A stretch of 62,881 nucleotides of DNA from JAQUQI01 sp041650035 (GTDB taxonomy: Bacteria; Omnitrophota; Gorgyraeia; JABMRG01). The notes beneath the pieces were generated by a model. The model had not been told where the DNA came from. It worked only from the letters and a program-made list of their open reading frames with translations, and ran no database searches. The DNA lies in contig JBAZLY010000004.1 of the NCBI GenBank assembly GCA_041650035.1, positions 1 through 62,881 on the forward strand. Reading direction: 5' to 3'. Below, one piece after another: positions 1-6,872 of the stretch. The stretch's first letter is position 1; each line of letters starts with the position of its first letter. The translations under genes were made by a program, and so were the position numbers.

Positions 1-1
1 T

Positions 2-1249
2 ATATTCAAGGATTATCTTAGCGCCTCAAACGCGGCAGATGTTATACAATCGCTCATGCTTTTGCGTTCATTGCTGCTTGACCTGGTTTCGCAGCACTGC
101 GGCAATGATATTGAAAAGCTTAAGACCTTTAACAGGGTCATTATAGAGGCTATGGGCAATAATATCGTATGCGTTTCCGACATTTATAAAAAGAGGGATT
201 TTACCAGGCTTGAGACCATCATGATGTATGGCAAGAAGATGATCAGAATACATGATATCGACAAACTTTGTGATCTTATACTGAAAGCGGCTGTTATGGA
301 AAGTGGTTCGGACAGGGCGTCTCTTATGCTGGTAGACAAAGATGGTTATATGCGCATCAAAAGCTCTATCGGGATACCTAAAGATATAGCGGCCAAGGCA
401 AGGATCAAGATAGGTTTGGGGATATCCGGCACGGTTGCCAAAACAGGAGAGCCTATTATTATAAGCAAGGGTCATAAGATACCCAAAGGCGTTAAAAGGT
501 ATATGCGCGGGCTAAAATTAAGGTCTTCTTTAAGCGTGCCTATTATGTCGAATGGGTTTTTACAGGGTGTTTTAAATCTGGGTAAATATAAGAGTAGGCA
601 TATCTTTGATAAGGATGATGCGGGACTTCTCGTTATACTTGCTCATGAGGCAGGCACGGCAATAAGCAATTGCAGGCTTTTTCAAGAGTTGCATGAATTA
701 TATGAAGGCAGTATATTTTCGCTCGCGGCCGCTATTGAGGCAAGGGATAATTATACCCATGGACATTCAAGCAGGGTTACCAATATCGCCGTTGAAATAG
801 GCAAGGCATTAAGTTTGCCGGAGGATACGCTTAAAAGGATCCGGCTTGCGAGTATGCTCCATGATATCGGGAAGATCGGAATTCCCGATAATGTATTGCT
901 TAAGCCTTCCAGGCTTACTGACCAGGAGTTTGATATCATCAAAAAACACCCTGTTTACGCGGTAAACATCCTTAAGCACCTGCCGAGATTAAAGGATGTA
1001 GTCCCTATAGTATACCATGAGCATGAACGTTTTGACGGTAACGGCTACGTCTCACGCCTTAAGGGAGAGGCTATTCCTGTGGAATCAAGGGTCATCGCCG
1101 TCGCGGATGCCTTTGAGGCCATGACATCAAACAGGCCCTACAGGAAATCTATGTTCAGACAAAAAGCTATTGATGAGATACGGCGCAATGCCGGGACCCA
1201 GTTTGACCCTGTTGTTGTCCGGGTTTTTTTGAAGATAATGAAGAAATAG
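2..1249 (+). CDS. GAF + HD-GYP domain protein, probable c-di-GMP phosphodiesterase (5' end outside window)
   Basis: The frame is open from base 2, 18 codons before the first in-frame Met at 56, so the gene starts outside the window. The visible 415 residues hold a helical lead, a GAF sensor domain (about 75-220) and a C-terminal HD-GYP domain (about 230-415). The HD pair lies in LHDIGKIGIPD, and HEHERFDGNGY plus ADAFEAMTSNRPYRK follow as in the family. HD-GYP enzymes hydrolyse cyclic di-GMP in the cytoplasm using a metal centre. The GYP signature reads GYV here; the metal ligands look intact, so I infer activity but cannot prove it. Three PilZ genes and a c-di-GMP riboswitch lie within the next 6 kb, which supports a role in that signalling. 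The ligand of the GAF domain cannot be told. Confidence 0.9.
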   Translation: MFKDYLSASNAADVIQSLMLLRSLLLDLVSQHCGNDIEKLKTFNRVIIEAMGNNIVCVSDIYKKRDFTRLETIMMYGKKMIRIHDIDKLCDLILKAAVMESGSDRASLMLVDKDGYMRIKSSIGIPKDIAAKARIKIGLGISGTVAKTGEPIIISKGHKIPKGVKRYMRGLKLRSSLSVPIMSNGFLQGVLNLGKYKSRHIFDKDDAGLLVILAHEAGTAISNCRLFQELHELYEGSIFSLAAAIEARDNYTHGHSSRVTNIAVEIGKALSLPEDTLKRIRLASMLHDIGKIGIPDNVLLKPSRLTDQEFDIIKKHPVYAVNILKHLPRLKDVVPIVYHEHERFDGNGYVSRLKGEAIPVESRVIAVADAFEAMTSNRPYRKSMFRQKAIDEIRRNAGTQFDPVVVRVFLKIMKK

Positions 1250-1302
1250 AATTTACTTTATTAGGCGTTCCGCGCACGCTTTGGGCCGGATATAAGGTTT
1301 TT

Positions 1303-1707
1303 ATGGATATAGAACGGATACAGCCAACATTACTTTTTTCTATCCTATGCGACGACATAAGGCGCGAGGATAACGGCAAGTTCATGCTTATTGGGCTTTT
1401 TGAGACCATAGCTTCAAGTGTCTTCCCCGTGCTGCACCCCAAACTTTTTGTTATGAACTGCTGGTGCAGCGGAACGGGAAGGTTCAGGCAAAGAACGAGG
1501 TTGATAAGACCTGATAATACTAGGCTCATAGAAGACGAGGGGACGGAATTCGGCCTGGCCGACTTAAGGTCTAAACACCGCGTGGTCGCGCAGTTCAATA
1601 ATATATGTTTTGATCAGCCGGGGGAATATGCCGTTGAGGTATTATTGGACACAGAGCTAAAGGTCAGGTATCCTTTGGTTATTGAAAGGCCTTTGCGAAA
1701 AGGATAG
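1303..1707 (+). CDS. DUF6941-like protein of unknown function
   Basis: A 134-residue soluble protein without signal peptide or membrane segment. Its opening, with an ILCDDIRREDNGKFMLIGLF segment, matches what I recall of the DUF6941 family, small predicted beta-sandwich proteins of unknown function. The rest alternates short strands and a conserved-looking GEYAVEVLLD near the C-terminus. The start is the ATG at 1303, 53 bases after the HD-GYP stop. It sits between the HD-GYP gene and a PilZ gene in the same direction, so it may be co-transcribed with them. No function can be assigned. Confidence 0.7.
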   Translation: MDIERIQPTLLFSILCDDIRREDNGKFMLIGLFETIASSVFPVLHPKLFVMNCWCSGTGRFRQRTRLIRPDNTRLIEDEGTEFGLADLRSKHRVVAQFNNICFDQPGEYAVEVLLDTELKVRYPLVIERPLRKG

Positions 1708-1737
1708 GCGCGTAGTGACCTTTGAAATGGAAAGTCT

Positions 1738-2283
1738 ATGAAGAAAAAAGAGAGGCGGTATTCAAAAAGGCTGGCAGTCCATATAAATATCAAGGTGTTC
1801 AGGCTCGATAAAAAGACTATGCGCACTGTCAGGGCCTATCTTCTTGACGCAAGAGATATGACCAAGGAAGGGGTTTTTCTGCGCGGCAATGCCGCGTTTC
1901 CACTTGATACCAGGCTTCGCCTGGAATTCAACCTCCCGGGTGGCGATACGCCTGTTGTCGCCGATGCCAGGGTGGCCTGGCAGGCCAAACCATCTCATCC
2001 GGGATATTATCCGGGCATGGGCGTATCTATTACAAGGATCAGAAGAGGTGACGGAAAGAGACTGCGGGATTTTCTACGGCTGCGTCTGCGTAACTACAGG
2101 CATGCCGTTAAGCTTAAGAATATGTATATGCAGCTTAAAGATATGGGGGCCAGGTTATATGAGTTGGAGCGGTCTCATATGCAGGCGGAACACTTCAGAA
2201 AGGTCATTGAGCGCGCTATTATTGAAATTGACAGTATTGCTCATCTTATCGACAAAGAGGTGTGGGAGGTAAAGAGCTTATAG
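1738..2283 (+). CDS. PilZ domain protein with C-terminal helical extension
   Basis: A 181-residue cytoplasmic protein. Residues 5-115 are a PilZ domain: the c-di-GMP-binding RxxxR motif is R7-Y-S-K-R11, and the second motif (D/NxSxxG) appears as D40-MTKE-G45, with Thr for Ser. The domain continues with ADARVAWQ and GMGVSI strands typical of PilZ. Residues 115-181 are predicted helical and may form a coiled coil or partner-binding arm. It is 30 bases downstream of the DUF6941-like gene and 3 bases upstream of the next gene. PilZ proteins act as c-di-GMP receptors; the output of this one is unknown. Confidence 0.85.
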   Translation: MKKKERRYSKRLAVHINIKVFRLDKKTMRTVRAYLLDARDMTKEGVFLRGNAAFPLDTRLRLEFNLPGGDTPVVADARVAWQAKPSHPGYYPGMGVSITRIRRGDGKRLRDFLRLRLRNYRHAVKLKNMYMQLKDMGARLYELERSHMQAEHFRKVIERAIIEIDSIAHLIDKEVWEVKSL

Positions 2284-2286
2284 GCC

Positions 2287-2820
2287 ATGGGTGATATTAA
2301 ACCTGTCTGCCCCGTAAAGTTGATTACGGGTATCCTGTATTCGTCTGAAGCATCGTCATGTGCTGCCGAAAAACAACTTGTAAGATTTTTTGGCAGGATT
2401 GACTATAAGAGCGAGCCTATGGCCTTTAATTTTACAAATTATTACGCCGGTGAGATGGGTCCGGTTTTGCACAGGATTTTTTTAAGCTTCAAAAGACTTA
2501 TGCAGCCCGGACAGCTTGCGGGTGTAAAGGTAATCACAAACAGGCTGGAGAGGCGGCTTGCGAAAAAGTCCCCTATATTAAAGCGGGTTGTGAATATAGA
2601 CCCCGGGTATGTAACTGACGCCAAACTTGTGCTTGCCTCAACGAAGGATTATGGCCATCGTATATATCTTTCGGCAGGCATATATGCCGAGATCACGCTT
2701 TGTTATCAAAAGAATTCCTTCCGCCCGCATAGCTGGACGTATCCTGATTATGCCGCCGCAGAATATGTAAATATATTTAACTGTATACGTGATATGTTTA
2801 TGGAACAGAGGTTGGGTTGA
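2287..2820 (+). CDS. DUF4416 family protein
   Basis: A 177-residue soluble protein that I recognise as DUF4416, a family of unknown function frequent in anaerobes and deep-branching diderms. It opens with VKLITGILYSS and has an FTNYYAGEMG segment and a NIDPGYV segment, all typical of that family as I recall it. Its start is 3 bases after the PilZ stop and its stop overlaps the next gene by 4 bases (TTGA), so it is probably translationally coupled to both. I know of no demonstrated reaction. Confidence 0.8.
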   Translation: MGDIKPVCPVKLITGILYSSEASSCAAEKQLVRFFGRIDYKSEPMAFNFTNYYAGEMGPVLHRIFLSFKRLMQPGQLAGVKVITNRLERRLAKKSPILKRVVNIDPGYVTDAKLVLASTKDYGHRIYLSAGIYAEITLCYQKNSFRPHSWTYPDYAAAEYVNIFNCIRDMFMEQRLG

Positions 2821-3599
2821 GTTTTATGGACGCAGGCGGGAACAATGTTTATTATCATGTACCTGTTCACAGGCTTATACATGATATAGCGTCTTATTTG
2901 GATCTTGGCGTTAACTTTGAGATCTATATAAATTCGGATTTTATCGATGATCACAGACATGGTTGTATCGAGATGATAAATCGGGAATTTAGGAAAATGA
3001 AGGCCGGCAAAAGGATACACGGACCTTTCCTTGACCTTGCCCCCGCAAGCCCGGATGCCCGTATCAGGGATATATCGAAACAGCGCATGCTTTCCGGTAT
3101 ACGGTTATGCAGGGCGCTGGAATGCGACAATATCGTATTACACAGTCATTATGACCCTGTTTACCACAAAAGGCATAAGCCGGACTGGCAGAGGTATGCG
3201 GATATGGTCTGGGCCGATGTGGAGGCCTTAAGCAAGGAACTTGGTATCACCGTGAATATCGAGAATTCGGAGGATGATAACCCGCAAGCTATATTTTATC
3301 TTCTGGACAAATACCCGTCTTTTAAGGCCTGTTTCGACATTGCCCATTATACCGTGTTTGGTTTAGCGCACTGGAAGGATATCTTTGACCTATATCCTAA
3401 AGGTTCAGTGAACGAGATACATATATCGGACAACGACACAACCGAGGACCAGCACCTTGTCCTGGGCCAAGGGTTTGTAGATATCAAAGGTCTATTAAGG
3501 GGATTGCTTCTTGCCGGCAATAAAGCCGCCATTACTGTTGAACCTCATTCAAAGACGGATATGATAAAAGATGTGGAATATATGAGAAATTTTTCTTGA
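2817..3599 (+). CDS. Xylose-isomerase-like TIM-barrel protein
   Basis: A 260-residue protein with the AP-endonuclease-2/xylose-isomerase TIM-barrel pattern: HGPFLDLAP near residue 68, LHSHYD near 113, VNIENSEDDN near 146, CFDIAHY near 171, EIHISDND near 199 and ITVEPH near the end. The acidic and His residues at strand ends match the divalent-metal site of sugar-phosphate isomerases and epimerases and of endonuclease IV relatives. The TTG at 2817 overlaps the previous stop and has AGAGG five bases upstream; the ATG at 2826 is the alternative. Substrate unknown. The close overlap with the DUF4416 gene suggests they act together. Confidence 0.8.
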   Translation: MSFMDAGGNNVYYHVPVHRLIHDIASYLDLGVNFEIYINSDFIDDHRHGCIEMINREFRKMKAGKRIHGPFLDLAPASPDARIRDISKQRMLSGIRLCRALECDNIVLHSHYDPVYHKRHKPDWQRYADMVWADVEALSKELGITVNIENSEDDNPQAIFYLLDKYPSFKACFDIAHYTVFGLAHWKDIFDLYPKGSVNEIHISDNDTTEDQHLVLGQGFVDIKGLLRGLLLAGNKAAITVEPHSKTDMIKDVEYMRNFS

Positions 3600-3624
3600 C
3601 AATATTTTTTTGTATTGCTAAACT
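3596..3624 (+). promoter_or_regulatory. Sigma-70 type promoter
   Basis: TTGACA (3596-3601), 17-base spacer, extended -10 TGC-TAAACT (TAAACT at 3619-3624). It overlaps the stop codon of the preceding gene and lies about 40 bases before the TIGR04073 gene start, so it probably serves that gene. Confidence 0.7.
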
Positions 3625-3665
3625 ATAAAAAAGCATAAAAGATATTCATAAAAGGAGGAAGGCAG

Positions 3666-4019
3666 ATGTCAAAAGGTGTTAAGGTTGGGGTGATTTGCGT
3701 TTTGGTATTGTGTGTTGCCGCGATAGCTTTGCCTGTCTTTGCGCAGGAAGGCAGCGTGATTGAGAAAATGGGCAAGAAGCTTGGCAGGGGTATAGTCAAC
3801 ATCGCGACAGGCTGGGTAGAATTACCGAAAAATATATACGATATAAGCGTTGAAAAAAATAATCCGCTCATGGGTATTACTTACGGAACATTAAAAGGCC
3901 TGGGCATGACTGTGGTCAGGACCGGCGCAGGCGCGTATGATACTGTGACGTTCTTATTCCCTGTCCCGCAGGATTACCAGCCGATACTGCAGCCTGAATT
4001 TGTGTTTGAGGAGAAATAA
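3666..4019 (+). CDS. Secreted TIGR04073-family (exosortase-associated) small protein
   Basis: A 117-residue protein with a clear signal peptide (residues 1-26, ending PVFAQ) after a strong AGGAGG ribosome site. The mature part carries RGIVNIATGWVELPKNI and a glycine-rich GTLKGLGMTVVRTGAGAYD segment, then VTFLFPVP. This matches my memory of TIGR04073, small exported proteins that tend to occur in genomes with exosortase/PEP-CTERM systems; no biochemical role is known. No exosortase gene is in the window. A paralogue at 6873-7220 shares the TGW-x-(E/D)-LP core. The gene has its own promoter at 3596-3624 and its own terminator at 4052-4106, so it is a single-gene unit. Confidence 0.8.
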   Translation: MSKGVKVGVICVLVLCVAAIALPVFAQEGSVIEKMGKKLGRGIVNIATGWVELPKNIYDISVEKNNPLMGITYGTLKGLGMTVVRTGAGAYDTVTFLFPVPQDYQPILQPEFVFEEK

Positions 4020-4051
4020 TACCATAACAGCGATATCCGTTGAAAATGGCT

Positions 4052-4106
4052 AAAACGAGGCAATAAAAACAAACCGAACTGGAGTTTATTGCTTCGTTTT
4101 ATTTTA
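4052..4106 (+). terminator. Intrinsic terminator after the first TIGR04073 gene
   Basis: A 16-base stem: 4052-4067 pairs with 4085-4100 with one G-U pair, loop of 17 bases. The stem's own 3' end and ATTTT that follows give a U-rich tail. It closes the monocistronic unit. Confidence 0.8.
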
Positions 4107-4120
4107 GAAGGCAGCATATT

Positions 4121-4537
4121 ATGGGTATATCCGGTAAAGGCAGGGAGCGCAGGTCCAACAATCGTAAGACAGGTTCGGATGAGAAGAGGAATTATATAAG
4201 GGCAGATGTCTCTGTCCCGATGATAATTTATGTGCAGAGAAAGACCGGTCCTGAACGGGTACCTGCCAAGGCCTGGAACATCAGCGCAAGCGGTATGATG
4301 ATACAGTCTCTTGGCCGTTTTAATACAGGTATAAAGGTTGATATTGAAATGACCCCGCCCGTTAGCCCTAATCCGGTGCATTGCAAGGGAAAGATCGTGT
4401 GGGCATCGGAAAACATATCCGGCAGAGGCGGTTATAATTACGGTGTGGAATTGATTTCGATTGAAGAGGATAACAAGAACACATTTCTGAAGTTTTTGTG
4501 CGATTTGATATACAGTAATTCCGAAGGCAATGATTAG
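4121..4537 (+). CDS. PilZ domain protein
   Basis: A 138-residue cytoplasmic protein consisting of a basic, disordered-looking lead (residues 1-20) and one PilZ domain. The c-di-GMP motif RxxxR is R23-N-Y-I-R27 and the second motif is NISASG near residue 53. Later strands include GKIVWASE and YGVELISI, as in the family. It starts at the ATG at 4121, just after a terminator, so it must have a promoter in the terminator region or depend on read-through; I see no clear promoter boxes. It is one of three PilZ proteins within 4 kb. Probably a c-di-GMP receptor with unknown partner. Confidence 0.85.
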   Translation: MGISGKGRERRSNNRKTGSDEKRNYIRADVSVPMIIYVQRKTGPERVPAKAWNISASGMMIQSLGRFNTGIKVDIEMTPPVSPNPVHCKGKIVWASENISGRGGYNYGVELISIEEDNKNTFLKFLCDLIYSNSEGND

Positions 4538-4584
4538 TCATTGATATTTTTGTAGAGTTTGGAATTTAAAAAGGAGGTGGCAAA

Positions 4585-4965
4585 GTGTCAAGAAAATGTT
4601 TTAGTGTAATTGCGGCAGTGGTTTTGATTGCCGCGTGTTTTGTATCCTGCGGGTATGCACAGGCAGGCGATGAATGCCAGGCTGCAGGCCAGGAAAATAA
4701 GGTGGTAAAGTTTTTTAAAGGCGTATTTAAGTGGCCTTTTAGCGTTACAAAACAGGGAGCCGAAACAGTCGGTCGTACGACAAAATCCGCGGTTGACACC
4801 GTTGCAAATACAGGCGTTAGTGCTGTTGAGACAGTAACAGGCAAGCCTGAAAAGATAAAGGATGTTGTTGCTGCCCCTGTCAAGGGCGCCGCGGAGACAG
4901 GATATACAGCTACTGAAGGAAGTCTTAAGACACCCATAGAGGGGACAAAAGAGGCGTTTGAATAG
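4585..4965 (+). CDS. Secreted protein with amphipathic helical repeats, unknown function
   Basis: A 126-residue protein starting at GTG 4585 behind a strong AGGAGGTGG site. Residues 1-25 are a signal peptide (a Cys at residue 22 is not in a good lipobox). The mature part begins with a KFFKGVFKWPFSV segment, then repeats of the kind TVxxTGVxAVETVTG and APVKGAAETGYTA, rich in Ala, Thr, Gly and Val with few charged residues, suggesting amphipathic helices. The K-x-x-x-GV-x-x-W-P opening is loosely like the TIGR04073 core, but I would not place it in that family. It is followed by a terminator. Function unknown. Confidence 0.7.
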   Translation: MSRKCFSVIAAVVLIAACFVSCGYAQAGDECQAAGQENKVVKFFKGVFKWPFSVTKQGAETVGRTTKSAVDTVANTGVSAVETVTGKPEKIKDVVAAPVKGAAETGYTATEGSLKTPIEGTKEAFE

Positions 4966-4966
4966 A

Positions 4967-5021
4967 AAAAGGTTGGTGTGATTTTTTAAGATACATATAA
5001 AAATCATGCCAGCCTTTTTTG
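4967..5021 (+). terminator. Intrinsic terminator
   Basis: A 16-base stem with G-U wobbles: GGTTGGTGTGATTTTT at 4971-4986 pairs with 4999-5014, followed by TTTTTT at 5015-5020. It ends the transcript of the gene at 4585. Because it occupies 4967-5021, a start of the next gene at 5006 is unlikely. Confidence 0.85.
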
Positions 5022-5044
5022 TTTTTCATATTTGGCGGCATTAT

Positions 5045-5782
5045 ATGAAAATAAAGATAAATTATATAAAAAATATAGCGGTCTTAGCCATTGATGGCAG
5101 GATAAATATAAATTCGTCAAAGCTTATAGAAAGTGTCGGATCCCTGCTTGAAAAGGGCGTATCCAGGCTTATTATGGATATGCGAAAGGTGGACTTTGTT
5201 GATTATAACGGGCTGTCAGTGATGGCTATTACTTATAAGAATGTCTTGAATAATAACAGCGCTATGAAATTATGCGGGATTGCCCCGCACATACAGGAAC
5301 TCTTTAAGGTTGTAAAGCTTGATGATGTCTTTGAGATATGTAATGATATTAACAGCGCTATATTCAGTTTTGAGAGCGTCTCAGGCAATGTCCGTGTAAA
5401 GAAGGCGAACGCCCAACCTTTAAGGAGGAGGTTTTCGAGGCTTGATATGGACATTCCAGTCACATACAGGCTCATGTCGCGGGGCAAACGTTGTCTATCC
5501 GGCGAGATATTGACCGGCAGGATAGAGAATATCAGCGGTGCCGGCTTATTCGTGCGCTCTATAAGCCTGTTGCCTCCGGGCAGCGATGTAGTGGTTGGTG
5601 TAAAGTTTAAGAGCGTGCAGGAACCCAGATATTTTAACGGTACGGTGATGTGGCTTGCGGATAAAAATCTCCAACCTTTGCTGTTTCCGGGCATGGGGAT
5701 TGCATTTACGGATATGCCATACCGCGCACGAGAGGATATATTACAGTTTATAGAGAAAAACGCTATCCGTCGAAAGGGTTAA
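5045..5782 (+). CDS. STAS-PilZ two-domain protein
   Basis: A 245-residue cytoplasmic protein. Residues 1-105 are a STAS domain like anti-sigma-factor antagonists (SpoIIAA type), with strand MDMRKVDFVDYNGLSVMAI. The position that is phosphorylated as Ser in SpoIIAA is Asn55 here (D53-Y-N-G-L), so control by a SpoIIAB-type kinase seems lost. Residues about 120-245 are a PilZ domain with RRFSR and then IENISGAG. The pair suggests c-di-GMP-dependent binding of a partner. The start at 5045 is chosen because the frame upstream runs into a terminator and the domain begins at this Met. An ECF sigma gene lies 1.5 kb downstream, but any link is speculation. Confidence 0.85.
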   Translation: MKIKINYIKNIAVLAIDGRININSSKLIESVGSLLEKGVSRLIMDMRKVDFVDYNGLSVMAITYKNVLNNNSAMKLCGIAPHIQELFKVVKLDDVFEICNDINSAIFSFESVSGNVRVKKANAQPLRRRFSRLDMDIPVTYRLMSRGKRCLSGEILTGRIENISGAGLFVRSISLLPPGSDVVVGVKFKSVQEPRYFNGTVMWLADKNLQPLLFPGMGIAFTDMPYRAREDILQFIEKNAIRRKG

Positions 5783-5875
5783 ATGGCTGGTAAAAACATT
5801 GAGTCAGTTTTTTTAACCGGATGTTTTTTGGTTTTTTATAAAATGATATAATTGTAAAATTACACATTTAAACTA

Positions 5876-5904
5876 TTGACTTTTTTCATTATACAAGGCA
5901 TATT
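5876..5904 (+). promoter_or_regulatory. Probable promoter of the riboswitch transcript
   Basis: TTGACT (5876-5881), 17-base spacer, CATATT (5899-5904, four of six consensus bases). Transcription would begin near 5911, about 30 bases upstream of the riboswitch aptamer. Confidence 0.5.
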
Positions 5905-5942
5905 TATTACGGAACAGGACATAGCTCTTTTATAGAGAATAC

Positions 5943-6037
5943 GATAAAGGCAAACTGTCCGAAAGGATGGGGCGCAAAGCCGCGAGCCTAAAACCTCATA
6001 AGAGATACAGAGGTTATGGCAGTCGGGTTGCCGATAT
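5943..6037 (+). promoter_or_regulatory. Cyclic di-GMP-I (GEMM-I) riboswitch aptamer
   Basis: The conserved core is present in order: GGCAAAC (5949-5955), a P2 hairpin capped by a GAAA tetraloop (5961-5964), GCGCAAAGCC (5972-5981), GCCTAA, and CGGGTTGCCGA (6024-6034). The P3 stem ACCTC/GAGGT (5993-5997 with 6010-6014) is bounded by CCTAA (5987-5991) and TATGG (6015-6019), the classic 11-base receptor for a GAAA tetraloop. By alignment from memory with the Vibrio Vc2 aptamer, the ligand contacts G20, A47 and C92 correspond to G5950, A5977 and C6031. G rather than A at position 20 favours c-di-GMP over cyclic GMP-AMP. It precedes a terminator, so control is probably at transcription elongation. 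Confidence 0.93.
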
Positions 6038-6055
6038 TATGCATTTGGTAACATG

Positions 6056-6115
6056 ACCCTAAGGCTTCAATACGCGCTTTTTGCCATATTGATAGTTTTA
6101 GGGTTTTTTATTTTT
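6056..6115 (+). terminator. Expression-platform terminator of the riboswitch
   Basis: ACCCTAA (6056-6062) pairs with TTAGGGT (about 6098-6104), with an inner TCAAT/ATTGA helix, followed by TTTTTTATTTTT. Placed 19 bases after the aptamer and before the RHH gene, it is the likely decision point: ligand binding either allows or prevents it. The direction of the switch cannot be read from the sequence. Confidence 0.8.
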
Positions 6116-6131
6116 CATAAACGAGGTGGAT

Positions 6132-6431
6132 ATGAAGAAACAGGATAGCGGGACAGAAAGGACTGGAAGGGTTGTAGCATTCCTTACAAGGTCGGAGATC
6201 GATTATATAGACAGCCTTGCTAAGGATGCCTTGTTTTCTACCGGCCGCAAGCTGTCAAGGACCGACATCATACGCGCTGTTATTGATTGTATAAAATCAA
6301 ACAGGGTTAACGGCAAGGGCATCTCCTCCAGGCAGGGTCTGGAAAAGAGGTTGTATTGTCTTACGCAGACAGCATTGCCTAATGTTGTCTCGGAGATCGT
6401 TAAAATAAGAGGTCACAATGATAATAGTTAA
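6132..6431 (+). CDS. Ribbon-helix-helix-like small protein under riboswitch control
   Basis: A 99-residue cytoplasmic protein, first gene after the c-di-GMP riboswitch. Residues about 12-55 (GRVVAFLTRSEIDYIDSLA then helices with SRTDIIRAVIDCI) fit a ribbon-helix-helix fold: a short strand followed by two helices, as in CopG/MetJ-type DNA-binding proteins. The remainder is basic. The ATG at 6132 is preferred over GTG 6126 because GAGG at 6123-6126 is correctly spaced only for the ATG. Its last 14 bases overlap the next gene. Probably a transcriptional regulator whose synthesis depends on c-di-GMP; the target is unknown. Confidence 0.65.
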   Translation: MKKQDSGTERTGRVVAFLTRSEIDYIDSLAKDALFSTGRKLSRTDIIRAVIDCIKSNRVNGKGISSRQGLEKRLYCLTQTALPNVVSEIVKIRGHNDNS

Positions 6432-6723
6432 ATTAATGATGGTCATATTGCTTCTTATGCCTTTTGTATTTGTCGTAACGACTGCGGCATTGTCTTCAGA
6501 TGCGGTGGTCTATTGTCTGAATGGAAACAAGATCCTGCAGTATTATGACGTAAATGGCATTGCCGATTATTTAAAAAAAGTCAGCGGGAATATTGTTCAC
6601 CTGGAAATAGATACCATGCGAGACCTATTTATGCGGGTGAAGAGTGAGAAACAGGTTCTGAACAGTATCCTTAACCGCAAAGGCGATTTTAGCACAGCTA
6701 TACCGAGGAGACGGCATGCATAA
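6418..6723 (+). CDS. Small exported or membrane-anchored protein, unknown
   Basis: A 101-residue protein with a hydrophobic N-terminal segment (residues 3-24) that could be a signal peptide or anchor. The rest, with YCLNGNKILQYYDVNGIADYL and VHLEIDTMRDLFMRV, is unlike any family I know. It overlaps the RHH-like gene by 14 bases and the next 47-codon gene by 8 bases, so it is probably translationally coupled in the riboswitch-controlled operon. Confidence 0.6.
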   Translation: MIIVKLMMVILLLMPFVFVVTTAALSSDAVVYCLNGNKILQYYDVNGIADYLKKVSGNIVHLEIDTMRDLFMRVKSEKQVLNSILNRKGDFSTAIPRRRHA

Positions 6724-6859
6724 GCGGTTTGAGCTCAAATCCAATATGAAATGCCCGATCATAATAAGATGGCGGACCAAGGATGCTGATTTCATGCAGA
6801 TAGAGATATCCCCTGTCCGTATATTGAGGATCAAGGTAGATAGATTGCCGCAAACATAA
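6716..6859 (+). CDS. 47-residue small protein, unknown
   Basis: A 47-codon frame from ATG 6716 to TAA 6857-6859. It has a good ribosome site (GAGGAG five bases before the ATG), overlaps the previous stop by 8 bases and ends 13 bases before the next start. The product is basic and strand-rich (MKCPIIIRWRTKDADF, VRILRIKVDR) with no membrane segment. Position and ribosome site argue that it is real; no homologue comes to mind. Confidence 0.55.
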   Translation: MHKRFELKSNMKCPIIIRWRTKDADFMQIEISPVRILRIKVDRLPQT

Positions 6860-6872
6860 AAAGGAGGTTTAT

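Noticed and set aside
5943..6037. cGAMP-selective (GEMM-Ib) riboswitch
   Set aside because: The base matching position 20 of Vc2 is G5950; cGAMP-preferring members have A there.
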